A stretch of DNA of 64,000 bases, from assembly GCA_021790385.1 (NCBI GenBank), contig JAJYDW010000012.1, positions 1 to 64,000 on the forward strand, in the 5' to 3' direction. Positions 1 to 9,160 of this stretch are shown here, piece by piece. The notes beneath the pieces are model-generated. The model worked only from the letters and a program-made list of their open reading frames with translations, ran no database searches and had not been told where the DNA came from. This DNA is from Planctomycetota bacterium (GTDB lineage Bacteria > Planctomycetota > Phycisphaerae > WQYP01). The first letter of the stretch is position 1. Each line of letters starts with the position of its first letter. Made by a program: the position numbers and the translations under genes.

Positions 1-53
1 AACAGCGTCTCTCGATCTTCCTCGTGTAACGTGATCTGGGGGGCAATTCGCAT
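1..53 (-). CDS. IS630-type transposase, N-terminal fragment (runs off the window)
   Basis: Reading the minus strand from the ATG at 53-51 gives MRIAPQITLHEEDRETL before the window ends. This matches the usual opening of IS630-family (Tc1/mariner-like) transposases, which begin MRIAP and continue with an acidic 'L-E-E-R' stretch. A good ribosome binding site (AAGGAGAACG) precedes the ATG. Only 17 codons are visible, so the family call rests on a short motif. It lies just downstream of the truncated repeat protein and on the same strand, which suggests the element inserted into that gene. Confidence 0.55.
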   Translation of the reverse strand, partial: MRIAPQITLHEEDRETL

Positions 54-116
54 AACGTTCTCCTTTATAGGAGAACAACGCTCATTATGCCAATATATTG
101 CATCAATTATGAGACA

Positions 117-1988
117 CTACACTAGCGACTGGGCCACGGCATTGATGCCGCCGGATTGGGTAAACGTGCCGGTTCCAAGGGAGCCGATTTGTTCGGTGGT
201 GGCGGAAAGCTGGCCGCCGCTTAATGTATATACACCGGTGGCTCCGACATCATTACCCAGGATTAGACTGCCCGACGTTACCTGACTGTTCCCGCTTTGC
301 TGAAAATCACCGCTCGCTGCGTAACCGATGTACATAGCCGCGGCAACTTGCAGCGTTCCACCGGAGATGTCGTAAACACCTGCGCCGGTATTGCTGTAAC
401 CGATCTTTAAATTATCACCAACAGTGTTGGTGCCCCCCGTCTGGTTGACGCTGCCGAAACCACTTCCACCAATAACTTGGTTGGTCACTGTGGTTAATGA
501 TCCGGCGGAAATGTTGACGTTATAAACGGGACTGGCTCCGCTTTGCGAATTTTGCGATGTTGAATTGCTCCCGCTGGTTTGCCCAACGAACATGTAGCTT
601 CCACTGGCTTGGGCACTGCCGCTGATGTTCAGCGTGCCGTTGCCGCTGGCCCCGACGATAATCGCGCCGTAGCTCCCGGAATAAGCTCCGCCGGCGACAC
701 TTGTCAGGCTGCCGCCGGACGCGTTGACCGTACCATTGCCGCCGACGGCATTACCAATCACCAGGCTGCCCATGCCAACCTTGGCCGAGCCACTGACATT
801 AAACGTACCGCTGCCGCCACCGCCCACCACAATCGGACCGTAGTAGGCCGCAGAACCAACCATCAGGCTTCCGCCGGAAACGCTCACGGTTCCACTGCTG
901 CCGGCCGCGTAGCCGATATACAGCGAACCCATGCTTACCTGGGCGGAGCCGCTGATGTTGAGTGTGCCGGTTCCCATCCGGCCAACATCCACCTCGGCCC
1001 CAGATGCGTTTAATGTGCCCGCCGAGATCTGGTATAAGCCGACACCGCCGGCCAATGACCCAATTTCCAAGCTGCCGTTAAGCACATTGTTGGTTCCCCC
1101 GGTCTGATTGACGCTGCCGAAACCATAGTTACCAACGGACTGGAACGCACAGGTGAAGGTCCCTCCGGATATATTCATGTTGTAAACCGGAGTGCTGGTG
1201 CCCTGGGAATTTTGGGAGAAGCTGTTAGCCCCGGCGACTTGGCCAATTGAAAGGTAAGAGGCGCTGGCCTGGGCAGTCCCATAGATATTAAGAGTTCCGT
1301 TACCAGCATTCACGATAACAATGGTTCCGCCGCCCGCGACGGATAGGTTGCCGCCAGAAATATCATAAACCCCCACCCCTCCGGCTCTATCGCCAAGTAC
1401 AAGATTCGCGCTGGTCACCCCGGTAATGCCAACATTATTGGTTCCCCCGGCCTGATCGACATTGCCATAGCTAGAGGTCCCGATGCTTTGAGTGGAGCTG
1501 GTGCTCAAAGTTCCGCCACCTAAGTAATAATACCCGTATCCGCCCGTTGCTCCCCCTAACTCCAGCGCGTTTGCTTGATTGGTCCCACCCCATTGATAAT
1601 ATTCGCCAAAATTGGCGATGCCAACCACTTCCACACCACTGACATACATCGCTCCGGCGGTCTGGTACAGTTCCGCCATTATACCCGATGAATTTATACT
1701 CAGGTCCGATAATCCTGGATTGCTGTACGTGGCGCTATAAGTGACATTTACGTTGGTATCAATTACCGCGGTATCGCCGTTGGCTGGAGCCGCACTGTTT
1801 GACCAATTGCTGGCCGTACTCCAATCTCCGCCCGTCGGCCCGACAAAAGTATCCGTCGTGCCCGCCCGCGTAATCACGGGCATCGCCAGCGCTCCCGCGG
1901 CCACGGCGGCGGCCATGGCCAGAGTGAATCTTCCCATGCCCCGGCAGGCCGCCGACAACTTCCGCTGGTGATGATGATTTCTTACCAT
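117..1988 (-). CDS. Secreted glycine/serine/asparagine-rich repeat protein, probably 3'-truncated
   Basis: The 623-residue product has a signal-peptide-like N-terminus (hydrophobic AMAAAVAAGALAM) and then many imperfect repeats of the 'SVNQTGGTNNV...YDISGGTL...GTGTLNISGSAQ' kind. These resemble the autotransporter-associated beta-strand/PEP-CTERM surface proteins of planctomycetes and predict a long beta-helix. The start is supported by AGAAGGAGAATATC before the ATG. The protein stops abruptly in the middle of a repeat (GGINAVAQSLV) with no PEP-CTERM anchor. An IS630-type transposase begins 64 nt further on. I infer that insertion removed the C-terminal sorting signal; the exact boundary cannot be placed from this window. 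Confidence 0.75.
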   Translation of the reverse strand: MVRNHHHQRKLSAACRGMGRFTLAMAAAVAAGALAMPVITRAGTTDTFVGPTGGDWSTASNWSNSAAPANGDTAVIDTNVNVTYSATYSNPGLSDLSINSSGIMAELYQTAGAMYVSGVEVVGIANFGEYYQWGGTNQANALELGGATGGYGYYYLGGGTLSTSSTQSIGTSSYGNVDQAGGTNNVGITGVTSANLVLGDRAGGVGVYDISGGNLSVAGGGTIVIVNAGNGTLNIYGTAQASASYLSIGQVAGANSFSQNSQGTSTPVYNMNISGGTFTCAFQSVGNYGFGSVNQTGGTNNVLNGSLEIGSLAGGVGLYQISAGTLNASGAEVDVGRMGTGTLNISGSAQVSMGSLYIGYAAGSSGTVSVSGGSLMVGSAAYYGPIVVGGGGSGTFNVSGSAKVGMGSLVIGNAVGGNGTVNASGGSLTSVAGGAYSGSYGAIIVGASGNGTLNISGSAQASGSYMFVGQTSGSNSTSQNSQSGASPVYNVNISAGSLTTVTNQVIGGSGFGSVNQTGGTNTVGDNLKIGYSNTGAGVYDISGGTLQVAAAMYIGYAASGDFQQSGNSQVTSGSLILGNDVGATGVYTLSGGQLSATTEQIGSLGTGTFTQSGGINAVAQSLV

Positions 1989-2363
1989 GATATTCTCCTT
2001 CTAAAAAACACACGAATAAAGTCAAAGTTTATGTTCCACCGGATCCATCGCCCGGTGGACTAATGGATGCACATATCCATTTTCTGAAAATACGTACCCT
2101 CCGTCGCCATATTGACCCAAGCAATCTTGTCCATAATAGGCCCTTCCGCAATCATCATACTCCACCGCAAGCCCGCACGCTATTCCCCTAGACAGGGGAA
2201 TAGCAGGTGCTCCGGCAAGCACATCTGCTGAAGCGCGCCATCCGGACTTCGTTCTAACATCCCTATCTAAAGCCGCAATTCCCCTAACCAGGGGGTGGTG
2301 CAGCGTGGCCAGCGCAGGTGCATTGAGAAAGTTGAAAATGCCGCACTTGGGAAGTCGACTGAA
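1989..2363. promoter_or_regulatory. Gene-free leader/operator region with palindromes
   Basis: This stretch lies between the LuxR-type gene and the repeat-protein gene, both on the minus strand. It holds a perfect inverted repeat at 2179-2204 (GCTATTCCCCT, four-base loop, AGGGGAATAGC). A second, weaker CCCCT...AGGGG motif lies at 2281-2294. Nearer the repeat-protein start is a CCACCGG...CCGGTGG pair. None is followed by a T-run in either direction, so operator or 5'-UTR function fits better than termination. No gene is seen. Confidence 0.45.
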
Positions 2364-3215
2364 TCAGCCCTGGGGCGGCCGGGCCGCGGGAATGCGCGGC
2401 AAACCGGGAATATCCATGGCCAGACCGATCGGAGTCGGTGTCCGCCAGGTTGCCATCAGCTCCACATGCGAGCTGCATCCCATTCGGCGATAAAGCACTT
2501 TTATATATTGATGTACAGTATGCCGGCTGATGGCCAGATGGCGGGCAATGGCTTTTTCGGCGTGGCCGGCCAGAAGCAGTTCCAGCGTTTGCCGCAGGCG
2601 CGGGCTTAAGCCCGCCAGACGGGGGTTCTGCCGCGACTTGTTGCCGTCGCGCGCCAGCAGCAGCGCCAGCTCATCGTGAAAAAGTGAAAGAATCCGGCAT
2701 TGGCGGCGCTCCAGCGGCGGCGCATTCCATGCGCGGAGGATATAGATGAGGTGATCGCGCCTCAGCCAAGGCAACGGCCGCTGCGACATGATAAAGCCGT
2801 CCACGCCGCTGCCCCGACGATAACGCTGAACATGCTCGCTGCTATACCATTGCCGCAGTGGCATGAATTGGTCGCGGCAGCGCGTCAGGGCGCGGCCACG
2901 CCTAGGGTAAATCTGATGCCAGGTGGGATCGTCGCTCAGGTCCAGCCGGGAGAAATAGTCCAGCCAAATGCCGCGCTCGGCGGCACCCGACCAGCCGTGG
3001 TCAACCGGGTTCACCGGACACATCCGATTAAGGGTATAGGGCAATTCCATTTCACCGGTCAGGCCGACCTGGGCACCCAGCAGATCCGTCAATCCGGTGA
3101 GCATCCGCAAACGCCAGGCCCAGGGATCGTGGCCCAACTCGCGCAGTTCACCCAGCAGGCGAAAGACACCGCGTACATCCCCAAGAGTTAAGCTTTGATG
3201 TTTGCCCATTACCAA
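2364..3215 (-). CDS. LuxR-family (GerE-type HTH) transcriptional regulator
   Basis: The 283-residue protein ends in a GerE/LuxR-type helix-turn-helix at roughly residues 200-260 (LSPRLRQTLELLLAGHAEKA, then ISRHTVHQYIKVLYRRMG). This has the expected pattern of an acidic/hydrophobic first helix and a 'S-x-x-T-V-x-x-Y/H' recognition helix. The N-terminal ~190 residues show no family I recognise and no receiver-type phosphoacceptor motif, so it is not an obvious response regulator. Two methionines (residues 1 and 3) are possible starts. It lies directly upstream of, and co-oriented with, the repeat-protein gene, whose upstream region carries CCCCT/AGGGG palindromes that could be its sites; that link is inference. 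Confidence 0.8.
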   Translation of the reverse strand: MVMGKHQSLTLGDVRGVFRLLGELRELGHDPWAWRLRMLTGLTDLLGAQVGLTGEMELPYTLNRMCPVNPVDHGWSGAAERGIWLDYFSRLDLSDDPTWHQIYPRRGRALTRCRDQFMPLRQWYSSEHVQRYRRGSGVDGFIMSQRPLPWLRRDHLIYILRAWNAPPLERRQCRILSLFHDELALLLARDGNKSRQNPRLAGLSPRLRQTLELLLAGHAEKAIARHLAISRHTVHQYIKVLYRRMGCSSHVELMATWRTPTPIGLAMDIPGLPRIPAARPPQG

Positions 3216-3396
3216 TCCCCGCAGTCTTGCCTTGCTTCGGCGGAAAAGTGCACATATTTATTTCAACATCATTATAATTAACGCAGCGTTCAATATCAAT
3301 CCGCACACCCGCTATCCAGAGCTTTGAGCTTTTGGCCGATCCGCACCCGCGATGCCACCTCAGCTCGGCTGCGGATTCAGTCGCTGGTAATGCCGC

Positions 3397-3840
3397 TGTC
3401 CAGCCCCCATTTATGACTCCACTTGTGCGTATAGGTTTCGAGCACATTAACATTAATTCACTCGTATAGTCTGTTCATTGAACAAGGCATAGTGGGCGCG
3501 GGGATTCAGCCTGGCTCGTACCGGCCGCTCCGCAGGGGTGGTGGTAACATCGGAAATGGTATCAGTTGCAAGACCGGGTGGGGGTGCGGGGGCGGGTGGA
3601 AGAACCCGTCCCTGCGCCGCGTGCGACAAACTCGTCCGGAGTCAGGTAGTCCAGACTGGAATGCGGACGCTCTCTCAATTGTATTGCCGACGATACAGTT
3701 GACAGATCGCCTGTGCATAGGCCAGAGTTCCGAATGTTTCCATATCCAGACACGCGCGGCGCAAGGTTCCGTTAAACCGCTCATTGGTTCCGTTCTGCCA
3801 AGGGCTTGCAGGATCAATGTGCCGGCAGGTAACCCCCGCC
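3397..3840 (-). pseudogene. Decayed 3' end of an IS3-family transposase (copy 1)
   Basis: The minus strand encodes pieces of an IS3 orfB C-terminus (GVTCRHIDPASPWQNGTNER then FNGTLRRACLDMETFG), followed by a frameshift and 'SGLPDSGRVCRTRRR'. The same DNA occurs at 22483-22905 with scattered substitutions and small indels. Both copies begin at TGTCCAGCCCCCATTTATGA, which resembles an IS3-group terminal repeat. Similarity stops at 3840, where this copy is cut. It is a dead remnant. Confidence 0.75.
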
Positions 3841-4479
3841 CGCGGATTTGTAAGGAGCAAAAAACAATGCCCAACCTCCAAAAGAACCAGCTAGAACGTG
3901 TGCAGTTATTTTGTCGCGGCCCTGAAGGCTCGCCTGCCTTGTGCAGCCCAGCTTGTTCCGCCCGACCGCGGGCATCCGGACATCCCTAAAATGCCGGCGA
4001 TCATTGACAAGTAAATACGTGCACCGTTATTGGCCCCGTCAAGGCACCGGCCCGCACTCTACCCGCTGGTAGCAGAAAGCTGACCGCATTGTGTTTCGTT
4101 TGTAGGAATTATTTCATGTTGAATCGTCAAACTCCCTACTCCCGTCACCCGACTCCCGACTCGCGGGCCGCAGCCCGCACCCCTTCCGGTTCCAACAACG
4201 TCGCCCATTGATCCGCCGCCTCGGTGGCTTCTCGTTGCCACCACACGTATGTGGCAGTAACCAAACCCGCCAGTACCACTACCGCAAAATATTCCAGACA
4301 CTATTCATGAGGACACCCGCGCTCCCGGAAATTCCGTTAGGCCTGGAAACTTGATGCCACCCTTGGAGATATTGCCACAAGTTAGTGGCCGCACCCCATT
4401 TTTGTTCATAGCCGATGCACCCGTTGACAATCGCCTATGGCGTGGGTACAAAAAGCAAGTCTTTTCCGGAGATTCTCTT
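3841..4479. other. Gene-free stretch with one short membrane-segment ORF remnant
   Basis: No convincing complete gene is present. On the minus strand an open frame at 4145-4300 has no start codon. It reads EYFAVVVLAGLVTATYVWWQ and then a hydrophilic stretch before TGA, typical of the N-terminal membrane anchor of a larger protein, so it may be the last piece of a lost gene. Next to it (4128-4165) is a low-complexity run of ACTCCC/GACTCCC units. The rest shows nothing I can assign. Confidence 0.35.
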
Positions 4480-4803
4480 ATGCTTGTTACGACCAGCGAG
4501 AACATTGCCGGTTTCCGCATCGTGGAAACCAAGGGCCAGGTCTTTGGTGTGGTGGTCCGCAGCCGGGGCGCGGCGGGCAATATCATGGCCGGCCTGCGAT
4601 CTATTGTCGGCGGCGAGATCAAAGAATACACCCAGATGCTGGAAGAGGCTCGTCGGCACGCCGTTGATCGCATGGTAAAAAACGCGCAGGTTATGGGTGC
4701 CAACGCCGTGATCATGATGCGGTTTGACTCCTCCGAAATGGGCCAGACCATGAGCGAGGTCGTTGCTTACGGCACCGCGGTAACCGCCGAGGCGGCAGGC
4801 TAA
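4480..4803 (+). CDS. YbjQ/UPF0145-family protein
   Basis: I chose the ATG at 4480 (107 residues) over the longer ORF because GGAG lies 8 nt upstream and the family normally starts with a short 'ML-V-T-T-x-x-x-I-x-G' strand, seen here as MLVTTSENIAGFR. The core motif GVVVRSRGAAGNIMAGLRSI matches the family's G-x-x-V-R-S-R/T pattern. It is followed by the E-Y-T-x-M-L-x-E-A-R helix and the 'GANAVIMMRFDSSE' strand. YbjQ-type proteins form small cytoplasmic oligomers, sometimes described as heavy-metal-binding-like; the function is not established. The next gene begins 4 nt after the stop, so the two are probably co-transcribed. Confidence 0.88.
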   Translation: MLVTTSENIAGFRIVETKGQVFGVVVRSRGAAGNIMAGLRSIVGGEIKEYTQMLEEARRHAVDRMVKNAQVMGANAVIMMRFDSSEMGQTMSEVVAYGTAVTAEAAG

Positions 4804-4807
4804 GAAC

Positions 4808-5113
4808 ATGTTAAAACACCTGCTGATTGGATGCGGCTCAATCTGCGTGGTGGCGGCGGTGGTTCTATTGGTTGTATGGCCGGTAACATTTCCGCTGGCA
4901 CTGTGGCTCGGTGGGCTGGGCCTGTTGTTGACTCTGGGTTTTGCCATAGAACGCTGGAAGTATCGCCAAACCCCCGTTCCGGGCGGCCAATGGCAAGCCA
5001 CCGAAGAACGTTTCTTTGACGAAGAAAAAAACTGTAACATCCAAGTGTACTACAATCCTGCCACCGGGCAGCGGCGCTATGTTCCTGAAAGCCACAGCGC
5101 CGGCGAGCAATAA
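4808..5113 (+). CDS. Small membrane protein co-transcribed with the YbjQ-family gene
   Basis: The 101-residue product has two strongly hydrophobic segments near the N-terminus (LLIGCGSICVVAAVVLLVVW and FPLALWLGGLGLLLTLGFAI). A polar C-terminal tail follows with a 'YYNPATGQRRYVPE' motif. No enzyme motif is visible. It starts 4 nt after the YbjQ-family stop codon, implying translational coupling and a shared role at the membrane. It is convergent with the downstream E2 gene. I do not recognise a named family. Confidence 0.7.
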   Translation: MLKHLLIGCGSICVVAAVVLLVVWPVTFPLALWLGGLGLLLTLGFAIERWKYRQTPVPGGQWQATEERFFDEEKNCNIQVYYNPATGQRRYVPESHSAGEQ

Positions 5114-5149
5114 AGCTGCGGATCGTGGTTGCTCTGCCGTCCCTAAGAA

Positions 5150-6460
5150 TTAAAGCACCATTCGCAGCGGATTTTCCAGAAGGGTTTTGATTTCAGCCAG
5201 AAATTCGGCCGCAGTTGCCCCATCCACCACGCGATGATCCGCGGAAAGCGACAGGCTCATCACCTGGCCGGGCACGACCTGGCCATTTTTAACAATGGGG
5301 CGAGGCTCGGTACCGCCGACAGCAAGAATAGCCGCTTCAGGGGGATTGATGATAGCCTGAAATTCGCGTACGCCGTACATACCCAGATTGCTGATGGTAA
5401 AGGTGCCGCCGGTCATCTGATCGGCCTTGAGCTTACGCCCGCGGGCCAATTCCGCCAACTGGCGGACCCGCGCAGACATTTCAAACACACTTAGCAGTTG
5501 CGCATCGCGGATCACGGGTACCACCAGTCCATCTTCAACCGCAACGGCAACGCCCAAATGCACGGTACCGTGGCGAATAATGGCCGCCGGTGAAAAACTG
5601 GCATTAACGGCGGGCACGTTGGCAATAGCCAGGGCGGTGGCCCGGCAAATAAAATCGGTTACGCTTAGCTTGGTAGGAGCAAACTGCTCGTTGACGGCTT
5701 TGCGCAACTCCAGCAGGGAATCCATGACCACATCTATGGAAACATAAAAATGCGGAATGGACTGCTTGGACTCCAGCAACCGCCGGGCAATGGTCTGCCG
5801 CATGTTGGACAGCGGCAACGTAGCGGCTTGAAGTTTATTTTTTTTCGGCAACCCTGCCGGTCTGGGTACGGCCCCGGCCACAGGTGCCTCAAGCACATCC
5901 CGGCGAATGATGCGTCCACCGGGGCCGGTGCCGTGAACGGAACTGATATCGACGCCTTTTTCCGCAGCAATTTTTCTGGCCAGCGGAGAAACGCGAAACT
6001 TGCCGGAGGCGGGCTGGCCGGCAGGACTGGGTGTTTTAGCCGCAGCCGCCGGAGCGGGTGCCGGTGCAGGCACGGGCGTGGGGGCCATGGCCGGTATCGG
6101 ACTGGGGGTGGAAACTGCAGGAGCGGCAGCCGCCGTGGTGGGTGCTGCCTGCTTAGTGGCAGCGGGTGCCGAAACTTTGGGTGCGTTGGCAACAGTCTTG
6201 GCGACATCGGCAACATTTTCGCCGGGGCCGGCAAGCACCACAATCACGCCGCCGATGGGAATCTGGCTGCCTTCACCGACCATAATTTTGGCGACGGTTC
6301 CCGGTTCAAAGGCTTCCAATTCCTGGGTGGCTTTGTCGGTTTCCACTTCGGCGATGATATCACCGGGATTCACCGAGTCGCCTTCCTTTTTCAACCATTT
6401 AACCAAAGTACCCGTGGTCATGGTGTCGGAAAGTTTAGGCATGGTAATTTCAATGGGCAT
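5150..6460 (-). CDS. pdhC: Pyruvate dehydrogenase complex E2 (dihydrolipoamide acetyltransferase)
   Basis: This 436-residue E2 chain transfers the acetyl group from lipoyl-lysine to CoA in the cytoplasmic pyruvate dehydrogenase complex. An N-terminal lipoyl domain carries the modified lysine in EVETDKATQELEAFEPG (about residue 43). A long Ala/Pro-rich linker follows (AP repeats, about 95-150), then a peripheral-subunit-binding domain (VSPLARKIAAEKGVDISSV, then GTGPGGRIIRRDV). The C-terminal catalytic domain has the active-site ADHRVVDGA motif. A single lipoyl domain is present. E1 and E3 genes are not in the window, so this subunit appears to be encoded apart from them. A branched-chain or 2-oxoglutarate E2 cannot be fully excluded, but the MPIEITMPKLSDTM opening fits pyruvate-type E2. 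Confidence 0.93.
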   Translation of the reverse strand: MPIEITMPKLSDTMTTGTLVKWLKKEGDSVNPGDIIAEVETDKATQELEAFEPGTVAKIMVGEGSQIPIGGVIVVLAGPGENVADVAKTVANAPKVSAPAATKQAAPTTAAAAPAVSTPSPIPAMAPTPVPAPAPAPAAAAKTPSPAGQPASGKFRVSPLARKIAAEKGVDISSVHGTGPGGRIIRRDVLEAPVAGAVPRPAGLPKKNKLQAATLPLSNMRQTIARRLLESKQSIPHFYVSIDVVMDSLLELRKAVNEQFAPTKLSVTDFICRATALAIANVPAVNASFSPAAIIRHGTVHLGVAVAVEDGLVVPVIRDAQLLSVFEMSARVRQLAELARGRKLKADQMTGGTFTISNLGMYGVREFQAIINPPEAAILAVGGTEPRPIVKNGQVVPGQVMSLSLSADHRVVDGATAAEFLAEIKTLLENPLRMVL

Positions 6461-6701
6461 GTGTAATCCTTATATATAGTGGGGACGCATCATGTTCCAC
6501 ACAGCCAAATTATCGAGCCATCGACAGCTCGCCAAGATGTGATAGTGTAAACGCAATTGTCCCGAACGTTAAGCCTTGCCGGGTCGGGCCGCAGTTAGTT
6601 GCGGCGGCAGGCAGGGCGATACGAGCTTGCCAAAAATCAGAAATGTCATAAAATTCCTGGTTACGCATCCTCGCGCGTGCCGGTGTCTGCGAGGCGGCTG
6701 G

Positions 6702-9113
6702 ATGATGCTCTTAAAGAAACTGCCAATTTCGATCACCATGTTTGTTGCGCTCACGGTGGCGTTGCCGACCATGCTTTTTTCGGCGGCAGCACAGGGAGCA
6801 AATCTTACGCTTACGGGTGCGGTGTGCCCGCTGGGAGGCGTAAAACCGGGCCGGTGGGTGGAAGCCCGCTGCCAGGTTACCAATCGCAGCGGAGCAGCCC
6901 GGCGACTGTTGACCGTGATCAGCTTTAAGAGTCAGCCAAATGTGCAATTTGCGGCTCGACTGGAAATTCCAGCGCATTGCCGCCGGCAGGTCTGGATTCC
7001 AGTGCGCAGCGCCGGGCTTCAGCCGGGCGAACGAAGTATATGGCTGCATACCCTGCTGGTGGATGACACGGTGAAGCCGGAGCGGGTTCTGAACCGACAA
7101 ACCGGCGCGATGATGGTAGAACAGATGACGAGTCCAATGGCGGTGCTCGTCGGTTACAACGACCCTGCATCGATGAACCTGGCGGAAGCGATGCGCAATC
7201 AAATGGGCCTGGGTAAAGCCCTCTTTTTTACTTCTCCCCGGATGTTGCCCAATGAATTGCCGGGCTGGGGTGCCGTAGACTGCTGCCTGGTGGGCACAGA
7301 CAATCCGAAGATCGCTCCGCTGCAACTGCATATAATGCGGGACTGGCTGGCGGCCGGCGGGCGGTTATGGATTCAGGCCTCGCCCCAAAACGAAACTTTT
7401 TGTGCGGCACTGCTGAAACAGGCGTTTGTCTGCCAGACTGTAGCGGTGATCCACACGGCGCATCTGCATTTCACAGGCAAGATGCTCAACCAGCGAGTGG
7501 TGTTGAAACGCGCGGTACGGCTATCTTGTGCACTGCCCAACGGTATGAAGACGCTTGAAACCGTGAATGGATGGCCGGCAGTGATGGAGGCCTCTTTTGG
7601 TCGTGGACGCGTGTATGTATGCATGCTCAACGGGCGCGGCATGTTGAATGCCAAAAGACAAGGAACAGCGGCCCTGTGGACGGCAGTACAGCACTTTTTC
7701 CCCAGCACCATGCGAAGCCCGAAGTCTCTGCTACCGCAACTGCACCATTTTGCGATGGCCCAAATTGGATATCAGATCGTAGGTCGATCGGCGGTGGCTG
7801 GGATTCTGCTGGCCTTTACAAGCATACTGATATTGATAGCGCTGTGGCTGTATCGCCGGAAGCGGTTGGAAAGGCTGGCACTGCTGGGCGTAGCTGCGGC
7901 GGTGCTGGCGGTGATCGGCTTGACCATCCTGGGGATCCATTCGCGGCAAGCGGTACCGCTGACTTTGTCTACGGCGGAGATGGGCTATGTGGTACCGGAG
8001 GCGAAGACCCTGGTATTTTCCGGGGCGGCGGATGTGTACAGCCCGCAACAGCAAAACGCACGGATCAACTCGACGGGCGGCGGCGTATTCTGGCCTGATC
8101 TGACAGGCAGCCGCGAAACCGTAGTACGTATGATATGGACTGATTACAACCTCTGGAACTGGCGCGGGCTGCAATGGCCATCGGGGGCGGTGGCCCGGGG
8201 CTTTATTTCGGGCGTCAGGCACACAACGCATCTGCGCGAAGTAGCCGGGCGTTTTGGCCCTGCCGGTCTGTCTCTCCGGCCAACGCCGGACATTATGAAA
8301 CGGTTGACGGATGTGCTGATTGCCGCTCCATCCGGCGATTTGACGGTAAAACCGGCAGCGCATGGTCGCTGGCTGGCGGGGACGGCGCAGGTGTTGGCCC
8401 CCGGGCAATATGTAAGCTCCCTGGTGCTGGGCAACCGGCAGTGGCAACGCAGCCAGGTCTTTGCGACACTTTTGCACCAGCGGGAATTTTCAGCACCGGT
8501 GATGCTGGGCTGGATGACACGTGTGAACCCGGGCTTACAGGCGAACAATGATATTCGCCGGCAGCAGAATATGCTGGTGGAAATTCCCATTAAACTTCTG
8601 CGGAGCAAGACCGGCGGCAACGTGCGGATCCCGGCACCCTATATACATTTCCGGTTGGTGGCCGGACCTGGACAAGTGCGACCCGCCCTGGTGTACAACA
8701 CTCAACGGAAGAAGTGGCTGACCAGCCTGACCAACCCGACCAACATCTTTGTGACTTTTGCGTTGCCGCAGACGGTGCTCCCAATCCAGGTGCGACAGTT
8801 GCAGGTGCATCTGTTGATCCATGCGCCCAATCGCATGGTGAAAGTGCTCCTGGTACAGGGTACACGATGGCGCGTACTTAAGGCGCAGAAAGGGCCGATT
8901 GGAGAAATGGACATCACGCAAGGCGGGTTGAATTTGACTCTGGGACGCGGCCCGGGCATGAGGGCAAAGGGCCTTGAGATGGAAATTCAGGTGCAGGGAA
9001 GGGTGAACGTGGCACACCCGTGGGGAATCAGTGGGTTACAAGCCGGCGTGGAAGGGCACGTGCTGGCCCGATCGGCAGGGTACCGGCGGACAAAGCCATT
9101 GGCTCAAAAATAA
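6702..9113 (+). CDS. Large exported membrane protein of an ABC-transporter operon
   Basis: The ORF is open from 6576, but the ATG at 6702 gives a proper signal peptide (LPISITMFVALTVALPTMLF) and has GAGG upstream, so I place the start there (803 residues). An extracytoplasmic N-terminal part of ~350 residues is followed by two adjacent membrane spans (about residues 360-410, AVAGILLAFTSILILIALWL and LALLGVAAAVLAVIGLTILG) and a second soluble domain of ~380 residues. The architecture recalls the large auxiliary membrane proteins that accompany ABC-2-type exporters such as gliding-type systems, but I recognise no named domain. The ABC ATPase, permease and HEAT-repeat genes follow on the same strand with short spacing. 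Confidence 0.75.
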   Translation: MMLLKKLPISITMFVALTVALPTMLFSAAAQGANLTLTGAVCPLGGVKPGRWVEARCQVTNRSGAARRLLTVISFKSQPNVQFAARLEIPAHCRRQVWIPVRSAGLQPGERSIWLHTLLVDDTVKPERVLNRQTGAMMVEQMTSPMAVLVGYNDPASMNLAEAMRNQMGLGKALFFTSPRMLPNELPGWGAVDCCLVGTDNPKIAPLQLHIMRDWLAAGGRLWIQASPQNETFCAALLKQAFVCQTVAVIHTAHLHFTGKMLNQRVVLKRAVRLSCALPNGMKTLETVNGWPAVMEASFGRGRVYVCMLNGRGMLNAKRQGTAALWTAVQHFFPSTMRSPKSLLPQLHHFAMAQIGYQIVGRSAVAGILLAFTSILILIALWLYRRKRLERLALLGVAAAVLAVIGLTILGIHSRQAVPLTLSTAEMGYVVPEAKTLVFSGAADVYSPQQQNARINSTGGGVFWPDLTGSRETVVRMIWTDYNLWNWRGLQWPSGAVARGFISGVRHTTHLREVAGRFGPAGLSLRPTPDIMKRLTDVLIAAPSGDLTVKPAAHGRWLAGTAQVLAPGQYVSSLVLGNRQWQRSQVFATLLHQREFSAPVMLGWMTRVNPGLQANNDIRRQQNMLVEIPIKLLRSKTGGNVRIPAPYIHFRLVAGPGQVRPALVYNTQRKKWLTSLTNPTNIFVTFALPQTVLPIQVRQLQVHLLIHAPNRMVKVLLVQGTRWRVLKAQKGPIGEMDITQGGLNLTLGRGPGMRAKGLEMEIQVQGRVNVAHPWGISGLQAGVEGHVLARSAGYRRTKPLAQK

Positions 9114-9160
9114 TAAGTCCGAAGCAGCAGACAGGAACTGGCCATGACCATGGAGCTATC

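Noticed and set aside
579-1013. Plus-strand ORF of 144 codons inside the repeat-protein gene
   Set aside because: It is a shadow of the repetitive minus-strand gene, with repeat-derived composition and no family features.
4128-4165. ACTCCC/GACTCCC run considered as a CRISPR or tandem repeat array
   Set aside because: Units are too short and too few, without spacers; it is low-complexity DNA.
4351-4479. Longer start of the YbjQ-family gene
   Set aside because: The additional residues lie outside the conserved fold, and a good ribosome binding site precedes the ATG at 4480.
5750-6466. Plus-strand ORF of 238 codons and its neighbour at 6000-6479
   Set aside because: Both are antisense shadows of the E2 gene, low in complexity opposite its Ala/Pro linker.
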